From positions 1 to 64,000 of the forward strand of contig JACRHH010000004.1 in assembly GCA_016212095.1 (NCBI GenBank): DNA of 64,000 bases, read 5' to 3'. Below the pieces are notes generated by a model. It searched no databases. It was not told where the DNA came from and worked only from the letters and a program-made list of their open reading frames with translations. This stretch comes from Nitrospirota bacterium (GTDB taxonomy: Bacteria; Nitrospirota; Thermodesulfovibrionia; SZUA-242). The position numbers were made by a program, and so were the translations under genes. The stretch's first letter is position 1. The number at the start of each line of letters is the position of its first letter. Of this stretch, positions 8,255-14,953 are shown one piece after another.

Positions 8255-8291
8255 CGCAGGTTCCTCCTTTATACTTGGCTGCCCTGATGAT

Positions 8292-8308
8292 TGCAGTTTT
8301 AGTGCCAA
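8292..8308 (-). promoter_or_regulatory. putative sigma-54 promoter upstream of small membrane gene B
   Basis: On the minus strand the sequence reads TTGGCAC, five bases, then CTGCA. The invariant GG and GC are separated by exactly 10 nt, as in -24/-12 promoters. A start site near 8281 would leave a leader of about 27 nt before the ATG at 8254. A 7934-8254, 7547-7888, 6550-7527, 5829-6575, 5256-5825 transcription unit would follow. Confidence 0.6.
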
Positions 8309-8392
8309 GCCAATCGCATTGATAAATAATGGTTTATTGGCTTTTGATGATTGCAATGACGCGAATTCGTTTGCAGTTTTGCGAAACAGGAA

Positions 8393-8965
8393 CTAATTGA
8401 AATGAAATCCGGCGCGGAAAGTCCTGCCGTCATTGCTTGTCCAGGCCACTTTCATGGAGCCGCGCGCCGAATCGCGCTTCGAGGGGCAGATGCAGTTGAC
8501 AACATCGCCCTGATTGATTGCGATGGCAGAGCTGAAGACAAGCCCGACTCCGCTTTCGGAAATGTCAACAAGGCTTGCCTCATAGATTGCGCCCATGGAC
8601 ATTACCTTCACTTCCGCCGTATCCCGTGAACGGCTGAAACGTCTGCGTTCGGCGTATTTGTCGGCCTTCTCGGCCTTGCCTCTCCACAATGTCATTGCGT
8701 GAACCGCGTCCAGAGCCTCGCCAACAACCCGCCCGGCTGCCGTTCCGGCAAGTGTGAACATTGTTGCGGACAGCACAATCCCTCCAAGCATGGATAACGA
8801 AACAATCAGGCGCGGAAATATGCCGCTATTCACCGGAAAGCCGAACAGTGCTCCGGCAAGGTTAATTCCCATGATGCCGCCCAGAAAGGAAAAATGCAGA
8901 AATCCGAACAAAAAAAATGCGGTAAGCCCTGCTCCCGCTCCGACATACGATGCCAGTTCCTTCAT
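8393..8965 (-). CDS. small membrane protein C fused to a PilZ (c-di-GMP-binding) domain
   Basis: Residues 1-90 of this 190-residue protein are homologous to proteins A and B (GAGAGL, SFLGGIMG, GFPVNSGIFPRLIVSLSMLGG). Residues about 105-190 form a PilZ domain with the arginine-rich ERRRFSRSR switch, the DISESGVG motif (the D/NxSxxG signature) and a closing SMKVAWTSN...FRAGFHF strand pattern. Proteins with these motifs bind cyclic di-GMP. I infer a membrane sensor whose partner family is encoded next to it within a cytochrome cluster. It has its own sigma-54-like promoter. To my knowledge this fusion is not a named architecture. Confidence 0.8.
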   Translation of the reverse strand: MKELASYVGAGAGLTAFFLFGFLHFSFLGGIMGINLAGALFGFPVNSGIFPRLIVSLSMLGGIVLSATMFTLAGTAAGRVVGEALDAVHAMTLWRGKAEKADKYAERRRFSRSRDTAEVKVMSMGAIYEASLVDISESGVGLVFSSAIAINQGDVVNCICPSKRDSARGSMKVAWTSNDGRTFRAGFHFN

Positions 8966-9012
8966 TTCCGCTGTCTCCCTGTTTTTGTTGATTCAGATAA
9001 TGGATGGCATAG

Positions 9013-9028
9013 GCACGTTTGATGCCAA
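9013..9028 (-). promoter_or_regulatory. putative sigma-54 promoter upstream of the PilZ-tailed gene
   Basis: The minus strand reads TTGGCAT, five bases, then CGTGC, with 10 nt between GG and GC. The -24 half is good, but the -12 half deviates from TTGC. It lies about 40-60 bp upstream of the ATG at 8965. The remaining 9029-9186 stretch shows a GGATAAC/GTTATCC inverted pair but no gene. Confidence 0.45.
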
Positions 9029-9186
9029 GGGATAACCAAATCGGTGAATAGCTTATTTATCGTGTTATATCGTAGAGTTATCCATCTTGACATAACTCTT
9101 TGCTTTACATGGCGCACTACGTTGAATTGCCGCGTATTTCGCGATTGTGCGAATTCAATTCGCGGCCATGCGAAAAAACGGGAGAA

Positions 9187-10029
9187 TTAATAGACGAATG
9201 AGCCGGGATTCTTTAAGGCGTGACAGCGGTCGCACAGGCCCTTGGCCGCCTGTTTGCCTATGACCCAGGAATGCGGCTTGTGACATGCCATGCATTCCAT
9301 CTTGACACGCTCAAGATGCTTGCCGTGCAGCCCGGCCTTGACCTCGTTGCCGTGGCATGAGCCGAGGCAGTCCTTGCTTTCCATTTTCATGCGCTGATGT
9401 GGATGGTGGCATTCGTAACACTCAAGATGCGACATCACGCCCTTGCGCGGCACATCGCCGTGGCACTCGAAGCACTTTGAGCTTGTCACCAGCTTCTTTG
9501 CGTTCTCGCCGAAGCCGTGACAGGTGAGGCAATAAAGCCCGGCGGTTCCCATGCCGTGAACGGTCTTGTCGCTGTGGCACTTCTGGCAGCGCGACTGATC
9601 GGGCTTGAAGGCGTGCGATCCTCCCGCATGGCATTCGCGGCATGAAAGATTCCGCATGAACACATGGCGGGCGTGGCCGTATGACACCCTGAGCGTGAGC
9701 GAGCCTTGCGCCGCATCCTGAAGGTGGCACTTCACGCAGCCGTCCCACGGGCGAAGACGTCCGTGCGTCTGGCTGACATGGGTGACGTTTCCGGCGACAA
9801 AGGCAACCAGCAGGCGGTTCTCCTCAAGCAGGCTGATCTCATGACAGTGCTGGCAGAGTATCTGGTTATGCCTGCTTGTGCTCCACGACTTGTATCCCTC
9901 CTGCATGAGGTGGCATAGCGAGCAGAAATCCGGGTCTTTCTGCGTGTAGTCGTAATAGCGCTTTCCCGCTATCGCGGCCAGAGCGCAGACAAGAAGCACC
10001 AGAATGAGTATGCCGCCCTTCCCCTTCAT
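9187..10029 (-). CDS. undeca-haem-type periplasmic cytochrome c with N-terminal anchor
   Basis: The 280-residue protein has an N-terminal hydrophobic anchor (GGILILVLLVCALAAIAG). A NapC/NirT-like opening follows, with haem motifs CSLCH and CQHCH near residues 36-62. In all there are ten CXXCH motifs and one CX3CH variant (CLGSCH). Dispersed histidines (GHARH, SHAF, HPHQR, HGKHLE) are candidate distal ligands. It lies 13 bp downstream of a small membrane protein gene, with a sigma-70-like promoter before both. I infer an electron conduit between the quinone pool and periplasmic acceptors. The exact haem number depends on whether the CX3CH site binds haem. Confidence 0.85.
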   Translation of the reverse strand: MKGKGGILILVLLVCALAAIAGKRYYDYTQKDPDFCSLCHLMQEGYKSWSTSRHNQILCQHCHEISLLEENRLLVAFVAGNVTHVSQTHGRLRPWDGCVKCHLQDAAQGSLTLRVSYGHARHVFMRNLSCRECHAGGSHAFKPDQSRCQKCHSDKTVHGMGTAGLYCLTCHGFGENAKKLVTSSKCFECHGDVPRKGVMSHLECYECHHPHQRMKMESKDCLGSCHGNEVKAGLHGKHLERVKMECMACHKPHSWVIGKQAAKGLCDRCHALKNPGSFVY

Positions 10030-10041
10030 GCGGTCTGCCTG

Positions 10042-10353
10042 TTAATGCTTGTCCTCTCCCATGAATTTAAGAAAACGGTATATGAATACCGATCCGGCGG
10101 CGCCGAAAAATCCGCCGATTGCCGCAAGCGCCAGAAGAATAAGCAGGAAAAAAATGTAAACGATGAAGCTGTCCGGCGAGAAAGTGGAATGGAAAAGCTT
10201 GCCGATATCTTTTGCGATGGCATCGCGCCATGTCCCCTTTAGTGTGTCGGCGTATACCGAGTCCATCAACAGGGCAACGGCCACGCTCAGGATTGCTCCC
10301 GCGCCGGAACCGATAAGAAAGAATTTTTTAGCCTTGTTAGTCTGCTTGCCCAT
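10042..10353 (-). CDS. small membrane protein preceding the 11-haem cytochrome
   Basis: I do not recognise this 103-residue protein. It has an N-terminal helix (FFLIGSGAGAILSVAVALLM), a soluble 35-residue loop with TWRDAIAKDIGKLF, and a second helix (IVYIFFLLILLALAAIGGFFGAAG), ending in a charged tail. The GSGAGA stretch near the first helix faintly resembles the paralogous family downstream, but I would not assign it to that family. It starts the transcription unit and ends 12 bp before the cytochrome, so a role in that complex is inferred. Confidence 0.7.
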   Translation of the reverse strand: MGKQTNKAKKFFLIGSGAGAILSVAVALLMDSVYADTLKGTWRDAIAKDIGKLFHSTFSPDSFIVYIFFLLILLALAAIGGFFGAAGSVFIYRFLKFMGEDKH

Positions 10354-10417
10354 ATGCTTTCAATCTTCAGTTCTCGGTTCGGCGAAGAACGCCGAAGGTG
10401 GACGCGAGGCCGATATA

Positions 10418-10446
10418 TTAATACTGCACCTGTCTACGGTTGTCAA
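10418..10446 (-). promoter_or_regulatory. sigma-70-type promoter of the 11-haem cytochrome unit
   Basis: On the minus strand TTGACA (10446-10441) is followed after 17 nt by TATTAA (10423-10418). The -35 box overlaps the stop codon of tsaD, which is transcribed in the same direction. The position is about 65 bp upstream of the ATG at 10353. Confidence 0.55.
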
Positions 10447-11444
10447 TCTGTTGATATGCCTAACGGAAGATATGCCGCCGGGTTCAGGTCGAGCGATGCG
10501 AAATCGCCATCCATGAAATGATGATGCGCGGCAGCGGCGATCATGGCGGCGTTGTCGGTGCAGAGCGAAATGGACGGAAGCGACAGCCTTAATCCCGCGC
10601 GCATGGCTTCCGCAGCAAATCGCTCCCTCAACCGGCTGTTTGCCGCCACCCCGCCGGACAGGGCTATCGTGGAAAGTCCAAGCCGCTCCGCTTCCCTCAC
10701 GGTTTTTGTGACAAGCACGTCAACCACACTTTCCTGAAATCCGGCTGCGATGTCACGAACAGGAATCTCCGGATTGTCGTGGTGAAAGTTCATTACCGCC
10801 GTCTTCAGCCCGCTGAAACTGAAGTCGCGCCTGTCGCCACGCATCGGGCGCGGCATGACGGCGCGCGACGAGTCGCCTTCGCGCCCAAGCCTGTCGATCA
10901 GCGGGCCGCCGGGGAATCCGGCTCCCAGAATCTTTGCAACCGTGTCGTAGGCCTCGCCGGCGGCGTCGTCGAGGGTTCGCGCAACCTCGATATATCGGCC
11001 CGGCGAAACTGCGTGGTACATGCTTGTATGGCCGCCCGACACTACCAACGCCAGAAAGGGGAACTCCGGCGGCTCCGGTTCAAGGAAGTTGGCGTAGATA
11101 TGCCCTTCGAGGTGGTTGACAGCAATCAGCGGCTTGCCATTAGCGTATGCCAATGCCTTGGCGAACGAGCAGCCGGCCAGAAGCGAGCCGATCAGGCCCG
11201 GCCCCATGCAGACGGCAATGGCGTCAATGTCGGCAAGTAATGTTCCTGCCTTGTCGAGCGCCTCCGACGTAACCGGCCAGATCATCTCCATGTGCTTGCG
11301 GGACGCCAGTTCAGGCACAACTCCGGCGAACTTCATATGCACCGATTCCTGACTTGAAACAACGTTCGACAGTATCCGGCGTCCGTCTTCAACCACGGCT
11401 GCCGACGTGTCGTCGCAGGATGTGTCTATGCCCAGAATCATCAT
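10443..11444 (-). CDS. tsaD: tRNA threonylcarbamoyladenosine transferase TsaD
   Basis: The 333-residue protein opens with the ILGIDTSCDDTSAAVV ASKHA-fold motif. It contains the metal-binding histidines in PELASRKHMEMI and NHLEGHIYANF, then VSGGHTSMY and a C-terminal ALSGGVAANSRLRERF nucleotide-binding segment. TsaD transfers the threonylcarbamoyl group to A37 of ANN-decoding tRNAs with TsaB, TsaC and TsaE, none of which is encoded here. The length is normal for bacterial TsaD. It ends immediately before the cytochrome promoter. Confidence 0.96.
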   Translation of the reverse strand: MMILGIDTSCDDTSAAVVEDGRRILSNVVSSQESVHMKFAGVVPELASRKHMEMIWPVTSEALDKAGTLLADIDAIAVCMGPGLIGSLLAGCSFAKALAYANGKPLIAVNHLEGHIYANFLEPEPPEFPFLALVVSGGHTSMYHAVSPGRYIEVARTLDDAAGEAYDTVAKILGAGFPGGPLIDRLGREGDSSRAVMPRPMRGDRRDFSFSGLKTAVMNFHHDNPEIPVRDIAAGFQESVVDVLVTKTVREAERLGLSTIALSGGVAANSRLRERFAAEAMRAGLRLSLPSISLCTDNAAMIAAAAHHHFMDGDFASLDLNPAAYLPLGISTD

Positions 11445-11496
11445 AACGTCGGATCATGGTATCGGCCAGCAAACGGGAAAAGCAAGCGTTGACCTG

Positions 11497-11536
11497 ACAA
11501 TTGCCGTTCCACAATTGTAAGCAAGACAACAATTGT
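11497..11536 (+). promoter_or_regulatory. cluster of ACAATTG(T/C) palindromes containing a NifA-type upstream site
   Basis: ACAATTGC (11497), ACAATTGT (11511) and ACAATTGT (11529) lie in a row upstream of the sigma-54 promoter. The last two create a perfect TGT-N10-ACA (11516-11531), the NifA upstream activator consensus, about 53 bp before the -24 GG. Either an activator or an NtrC/other regulator could use these sites. Confidence 0.45.
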
Positions 11537-11582
11537 GTATTGGCGCCTCTTTATTTAATACACATTATCAATGAGTTGCATC

Positions 11583-11598
11583 AGGCACGATGTTTGCC
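11583..11598 (+). promoter_or_regulatory. sigma-54 promoter of the HTH-amtB operon
   Basis: GGCACG, four bases, TTGC with GG at 11584-11585 and GC at 11596-11597 gives the exact 10-nt spacing. Transcription from near 11609 would give a very short leader containing the AGGAG ribosome-binding site at 11610-11614. No sigma-70 promoter is evident nearby. Confidence 0.7.
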
Positions 11599-11622
11599 GA
11601 AGCACATACAGGAGCGTGACAT

Positions 11623-11943
11623 ATGGGACTCAGGGAAAAGATGGTTGAAATCGAGCGTGAAGAGATTCTGGGAGCCCTGACAGACTGCGGATGGGTCATG
11701 GCAAAGGCGGCCCGGAGACTTGGAATCACGGAGCGGATGATCGGCTACAAGATAAAGAAATACGGCATTCAGGAGGAGGAAACAAATCATGTGCGCGAGC
11801 TGGAGGTGAGAGTGCCGGCCGCAAACAGCGACGCATCGGTGAAAGCATCAATTGCCGAACCTAACGAAACCGTTGTGGTTTTACGTTTGAAGATCATGAA
11901 ACCGGAGGAACAGGAAAATGTGTCAAGAGAAAAGAGACCGTGA
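11623..11943 (+). CDS. stand-alone Fis/NifA-type HTH protein
   Basis: The first 50 residues of this 106-residue protein (IEREEILGALTDCGWVMAKAARRLGITERMIGYKIKKYGI) match the C-terminal DNA-binding domain of NifA-like sigma-54 activators. There is no GAF domain and no AAA+ domain. The remaining 55 residues are variable and end in a possible beta strand (TVVVLRLKIM). It lies 36 bp upstream of amtB behind a sigma-54 promoter. It may compete with or assist a full-length NifA at its sites, or arise from a truncated nifA. It is not itself a sigma-54 activator. Confidence 0.8.
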   Translation: MGLREKMVEIEREEILGALTDCGWVMAKAARRLGITERMIGYKIKKYGIQEEETNHVRELEVRVPAANSDASVKASIAEPNETVVVLRLKIMKPEEQENVSREKRP

Positions 11944-11979
11944 AAACGGTCATCCCAACAAAGTCTGGAGGTTAATGCC

Positions 11980-13563
11980 ATGAAAAGATTACCCGGCATA
12001 CTGCTTGCCATCACGCTGCTGCTGTTCTGTTTCGCAGTGTTCGCATTTGCAGGTGACGCGCCAACACCCGATCCGATCGGCGCAAACTCAGGCGGCATTG
12101 GCGACATGGTCGGTTATGCGGCCAACGGGCCGACAGCCGACGACATGAAGGCTATCGACGAGGTCAGGAAAACCGAGCCGTTTGCTGTGAAAGTTGCGGA
12201 CGCGGTGGGGAAAAACCGTATCGCAATCAACATTGTCTGGACACTGGTATGCGGATTCCTTGTCATGTTCATGCAGGCCGGTTTCGCGATGGCTGAAACA
12301 GGGTTTACCCAGGCCAAGAACGCGGGGCATACCATGGCGATGAACTTCATGGTCTACGGCCTTGGACTTCTGGGCTACTGGCTCTGCGGCTTTGCCCTGC
12401 AGATGGGCGGAGCTGGCCCGTTCGCATCACTTGGCGGCGGCGCAACCATGAACAGCGAGTTTACAATAAGCCTGTTCGGCAAAGACTTCGGCCTGTTCGG
12501 CATGAAGGGCTTCTGCCTCGGCGGAGACGCTTACGACGCCGCCATCTACACAATGTTCCTGTTCCAGATGGTCTTCATGGACACAACCGCCACAATCCCA
12601 ACCGGCTCGATGGCGGAACGCTGGACGATGAAGTCGTTCATCGTGTACGCGTTCTTTATCTCCGCCATCGTTTATCCGCTTTACGGCAACTGGGTATGGG
12701 GCGGCGGATGGCTTTCGGCTCTAGGCAGAAACTTTGGCCTCGGACATGGGCATCTCGATTTCGCCGGTTCCTCGGTCGTGCATCTCACAGGCGGCATGGC
12801 GGCGCTGGCGGGCGCAATCGTGCTTGGCCCAAGGCTCGGCAAATATGGGCCGGACGGCAAGCCACGCGCCATTCCTGGCCATCACGTCCCGATGGCGGTT
12901 GTGGGATGCTTTATCCTTGCCTTCGGCTGGTTCGGATTCAACGCCGGCTCTACTCTTGCCGGAAGCGACTTCAGGATCGGCGTTGTTGCCACAAACACCA
13001 TGCTTGCTGGCGGCGCGGCGGCGTTCTCGTCATGGCTTTACATGTCCATGCGCTACGGCAAGCCCGACATCTCTATGTCGGCAAACGGAATGCTGGCCGG
13101 GCTTGTTGCCATAACAGCGCCATGCGCGTTCGTAACATCGTTGTCAGCGGTAATCATCGGCGCAATCGCAGGCGTTCTGGTTTGCATCAGCGTTTTCTTC
13201 ATTGAACGCACGCTGAAGGTTGACGATCCGGTTGGCGCAGTCTCGGTTCATGGCGTTAACGGCGCATGGGGAGTGATTGCCCTTGGCCTGTTTGCGGACG
13301 GCACCTACGGCGACGGCCTAAACGGCGTGGCGGGAACTGTGAAGGGGCTTTTCTATGGCGACTCGTCCCAGTTCGTAGCGCAGGTGATAGGAACGGTTAC
13401 CAACATGATCTTTGTTTTCGTGGTCATGTACGCATTCTTCAAGGTACTCGACAAGATCGTTCCTCTCAGGGTTCCGGCGGGGCTGGAGATGGAAGGGCTC
13501 GATCAGTCGGAAGTGGCGGTTACAGCCTATCCGGAGTTCAATCTGACCAAGTCGCACAGATAG
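11980..13563 (+). CDS. amtB: ammonium transporter AmtB
   Basis: This 527-residue Amt-family channel has a signal peptide and about eleven membrane segments. The conserved motifs include GFAMAETGFTQAKNAGHTM, the first pore histidine in SSVVHLTGGMAAL, GWFGFNAGSTL and the second pore histidine in VSVHGVNGAWGV. It imports ammonium/ammonia under nitrogen limitation. It is longer than E. coli AmtB because of an N-terminal periplasmic extension of about 60 residues. A glnK gene usually accompanies amtB, but none is adjacent here; a NifA-type HTH gene precedes it instead. A strong terminator follows. Confidence 0.95.
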   Translation: MKRLPGILLAITLLLFCFAVFAFAGDAPTPDPIGANSGGIGDMVGYAANGPTADDMKAIDEVRKTEPFAVKVADAVGKNRIAINIVWTLVCGFLVMFMQAGFAMAETGFTQAKNAGHTMAMNFMVYGLGLLGYWLCGFALQMGGAGPFASLGGGATMNSEFTISLFGKDFGLFGMKGFCLGGDAYDAAIYTMFLFQMVFMDTTATIPTGSMAERWTMKSFIVYAFFISAIVYPLYGNWVWGGGWLSALGRNFGLGHGHLDFAGSSVVHLTGGMAALAGAIVLGPRLGKYGPDGKPRAIPGHHVPMAVVGCFILAFGWFGFNAGSTLAGSDFRIGVVATNTMLAGGAAAFSSWLYMSMRYGKPDISMSANGMLAGLVAITAPCAFVTSLSAVIIGAIAGVLVCISVFFIERTLKVDDPVGAVSVHGVNGAWGVIALGLFADGTYGDGLNGVAGTVKGLFYGDSSQFVAQVIGTVTNMIFVFVVMYAFFKVLDKIVPLRVPAGLEMEGLDQSEVAVTAYPEFNLTKSHR

Positions 13564-13590
13564 CCGGCACTACATAACCGGCCTGAAACA

Positions 13591-13632
13591 AGGCGGGAAC
13601 ACCCAAACGGGATGTTTCCCGCCTTTTTTTTG
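13591..13632 (+). terminator. rho-independent terminator after amtB
   Basis: AGGCGGGAACA and TGTTTCCCGCCT pair over 11 bp around a short loop and are followed by a run of eight T residues. It lies 28 bp after the amtB stop. Confidence 0.92.
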
Positions 13633-13717
13633 CAACAGACCCCACTGGCAGTATGATATGCTCGTTTTACGCGGCGGCATACGCCGTTGATGACAACAAA
13701 TTACAGGAGGAAGTGAC

Positions 13718-14131
13718 ATGAGCGACAAGTGTCCAAGCGAAGATTTAAGCAGGCAGCACGGAGCATTCAGTTGGTGTGAGTTGATGACCACGGACGTTGA
13801 TGCCGCCAAGAAGTTTTATGATCGTCTGTTCGGCTGGCAGATGCAGGACGTGCCGATGGAAGGGGTGAGCTACACACTGTTGAGCGCGGGAGGCAAGGCC
13901 GTGGGCGGAATGATGGCGATGCCGCCGGAGGCCAAAGGCGCGCCGCCGTGCTGGGGTGTGTATGTAACCGTTAACGACGTTGACGCAACCGCAAAACTGG
14001 CAGCCGAGCTTGGCGCGAAAACGCTGGTTCCGCCTACGGACATACCGGGCGTGGGCCGCTTTCATGTGTTTCAGGATCCGCAGGGAGCGGCGATTTCGGT
14101 TATCACCTATGCGGCTGGACACGGGATGTAG
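13718..14131 (+). CDS. VOC-family (glyoxalase-like) protein
   Basis: The 137-residue protein has the paired beta-alpha-beta-beta-beta pattern of the vicinal oxygen chelate superfamily. FSWCELMTTDVDAAKKFYDRLFGW begins the first module and PCWGVYVTVNDVDATAKLAAELGAK the second, ending FHVFQDPQGAAISVI. This resembles the YdeN/27 kDa antigen Cfp30B-like group of uncertain substrate. It has its own AGGAGG ribosome-binding site and stands alone between the amtB terminator and the hicAB module. No reaction can be assigned. Confidence 0.85.
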   Translation: MSDKCPSEDLSRQHGAFSWCELMTTDVDAAKKFYDRLFGWQMQDVPMEGVSYTLLSAGGKAVGGMMAMPPEAKGAPPCWGVYVTVNDVDATAKLAAELGAKTLVPPTDIPGVGRFHVFQDPQGAAISVITYAAGHGM

Positions 14132-14169
14132 CAGATTATCCGAATACCCGGATTCGCCTCACATGAAAC

Positions 14170-14205
14170 GCGCCGCGCCTTCATAAGCTTTCCACCGATA
14201 ACAAC
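14170..14205 (-). other. relic of an nhaA 3' end
   Basis: On the minus strand this stretch reads VVIGGKLMKARR, close to the true NhaA C-terminus AIIGGRLMKVRR encoded at 14954 onward. The nucleotide match (CTTCATAAGCYTTCCRCC core) lies on the far side of the hicAB module. It looks like a duplicated gene end flanking an insertion. Confidence 0.5.
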
Positions 14206-14312
14206 AGGCGATAACAACAGGGCAGCCTGACCGCGCCAATGAACGCACAGCTTAAAAAATCGACAGTTTTACGCGGTCAGGTTGCCCCGTTTGTTAGATG
14301 CCGAAGTTGCAA

Positions 14313-14645
14313 TCAAGCGTGAGCGGCCTTGTTCAGCGTCTCGGCTGCCCATTGGTTCAGGCTCTTGCCGGCTGCTTCCGCAGAGGCGGCAACTGCCGCG
14401 TGGATTTCGGCGCTGACGCGGATAAGGAGCTTGCCGGAATACGGCTTGTTTGGCCGTTGGGCAAGCGCTTCACAGGCGGACAGGTAGCCGTCGACCGCTT
14501 CCCGGAAAGCGTTTTCCAGTTCGCTGACCGTTTCTCCATGGAAGCCGACAATATCCCGTATGCCGATAACATGTCCGACAAAAATGTGGTCTTCGGCGTC
14601 AAACTCAACACGGGCGGCGTAGCCCTTGTATGTCATTCCGCTCAT
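14313..14645 (-). CDS. hicB: HicB-family antitoxin
   Basis: The 110-residue protein combines a degraded RNase H-like HicB domain (YKGYAARVEFDAEDHIFVGHVIGIRDIVGFHGETVSELENAFREAVDGYL) with a C-terminal ribbon-helix-helix domain (LLIRVSAEIHAAVAASAEAAGKSLNQWAAETL) for autorepression. It follows hicA and overlaps it by 4 bp. This toxin-first order is typical of hicAB. Confidence 0.92.
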   Translation of the reverse strand: MSGMTYKGYAARVEFDAEDHIFVGHVIGIRDIVGFHGETVSELENAFREAVDGYLSACEALAQRPNKPYSGKLLIRVSAEIHAAVAASAEAAGKSLNQWAAETLNKAAHA

Positions 14646-14896
14646 GGCTTTACTCCCAATTCGGTTAAAAAGTTACGGGCATCCTTCACCCGGTACCGGA
14701 GCGAGGCCTTGTCCGGGTGCGGACGATGGAAGGTGATGCGGAGCCCATCCTTTTCAAAAGTTACAGTGGAACCGCTTCCTTCCAAAACCCGGCAGCCAAT
14801 GGCTGCCAGCAATGATTCAATTTCACGCCATTCCATATTGCCGTTTACCGGATCGGTGAATATGGCCTTCAGCGTCTTCCGGTGCTTGCTGTTCAT
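14642..14896 (-). CDS. hicA: HicA-family mRNA interferase toxin
   Basis: From the ATG at 14896 the 84-residue product starts MNSKHRKTLKAIFTDP, the opening of a widespread HicA subfamily, and ends FHRPHPDK...VKDARNFLTELGVKP. The double-stranded RNA-binding-like fold and HicA's conserved late His (FHRPHP) are present. A TTG at 14932 would add 12 residues, but it lies within the -35 box of a strong promoter, so I reject it. With a start site predicted near 14897, translation would be nearly leaderless. The gene precedes hicB and overlaps it by 4 bp. Confidence 0.88.
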   Translation of the reverse strand: MNSKHRKTLKAIFTDPVNGNMEWREIESLLAAIGCRVLEGSGSTVTFEKDGLRITFHRPHPDKASLRYRVKDARNFLTELGVKP

Positions 14897-14903
14897 GTTG
14901 GTA

Positions 14904-14932
14904 ATGATAGCTAAATGTGTTAGCGTCGTCAA
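14904..14932 (-). promoter_or_regulatory. hicAB promoter with embedded operator
   Basis: On the minus strand TTGACG (14932-14927), a 17-nt spacer and TATCAT (14909-14904) form a near-consensus sigma-70 promoter. The spacer holds the inverted repeat GCTAA-N5-TTAGC (as read on either strand), a good candidate for the HicB operator. The predicted start site falls 1-2 nt before the hicA ATG. Confidence 0.65.
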
Positions 14933-14953
14933 AGGCTAATCACCGTGACAATT

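Noticed and set aside
11623-11943. Full nifA gene
   Set aside because: Only the C-terminal HTH is present; neither a GAF nor an AAA+ domain is encoded upstream in any frame.
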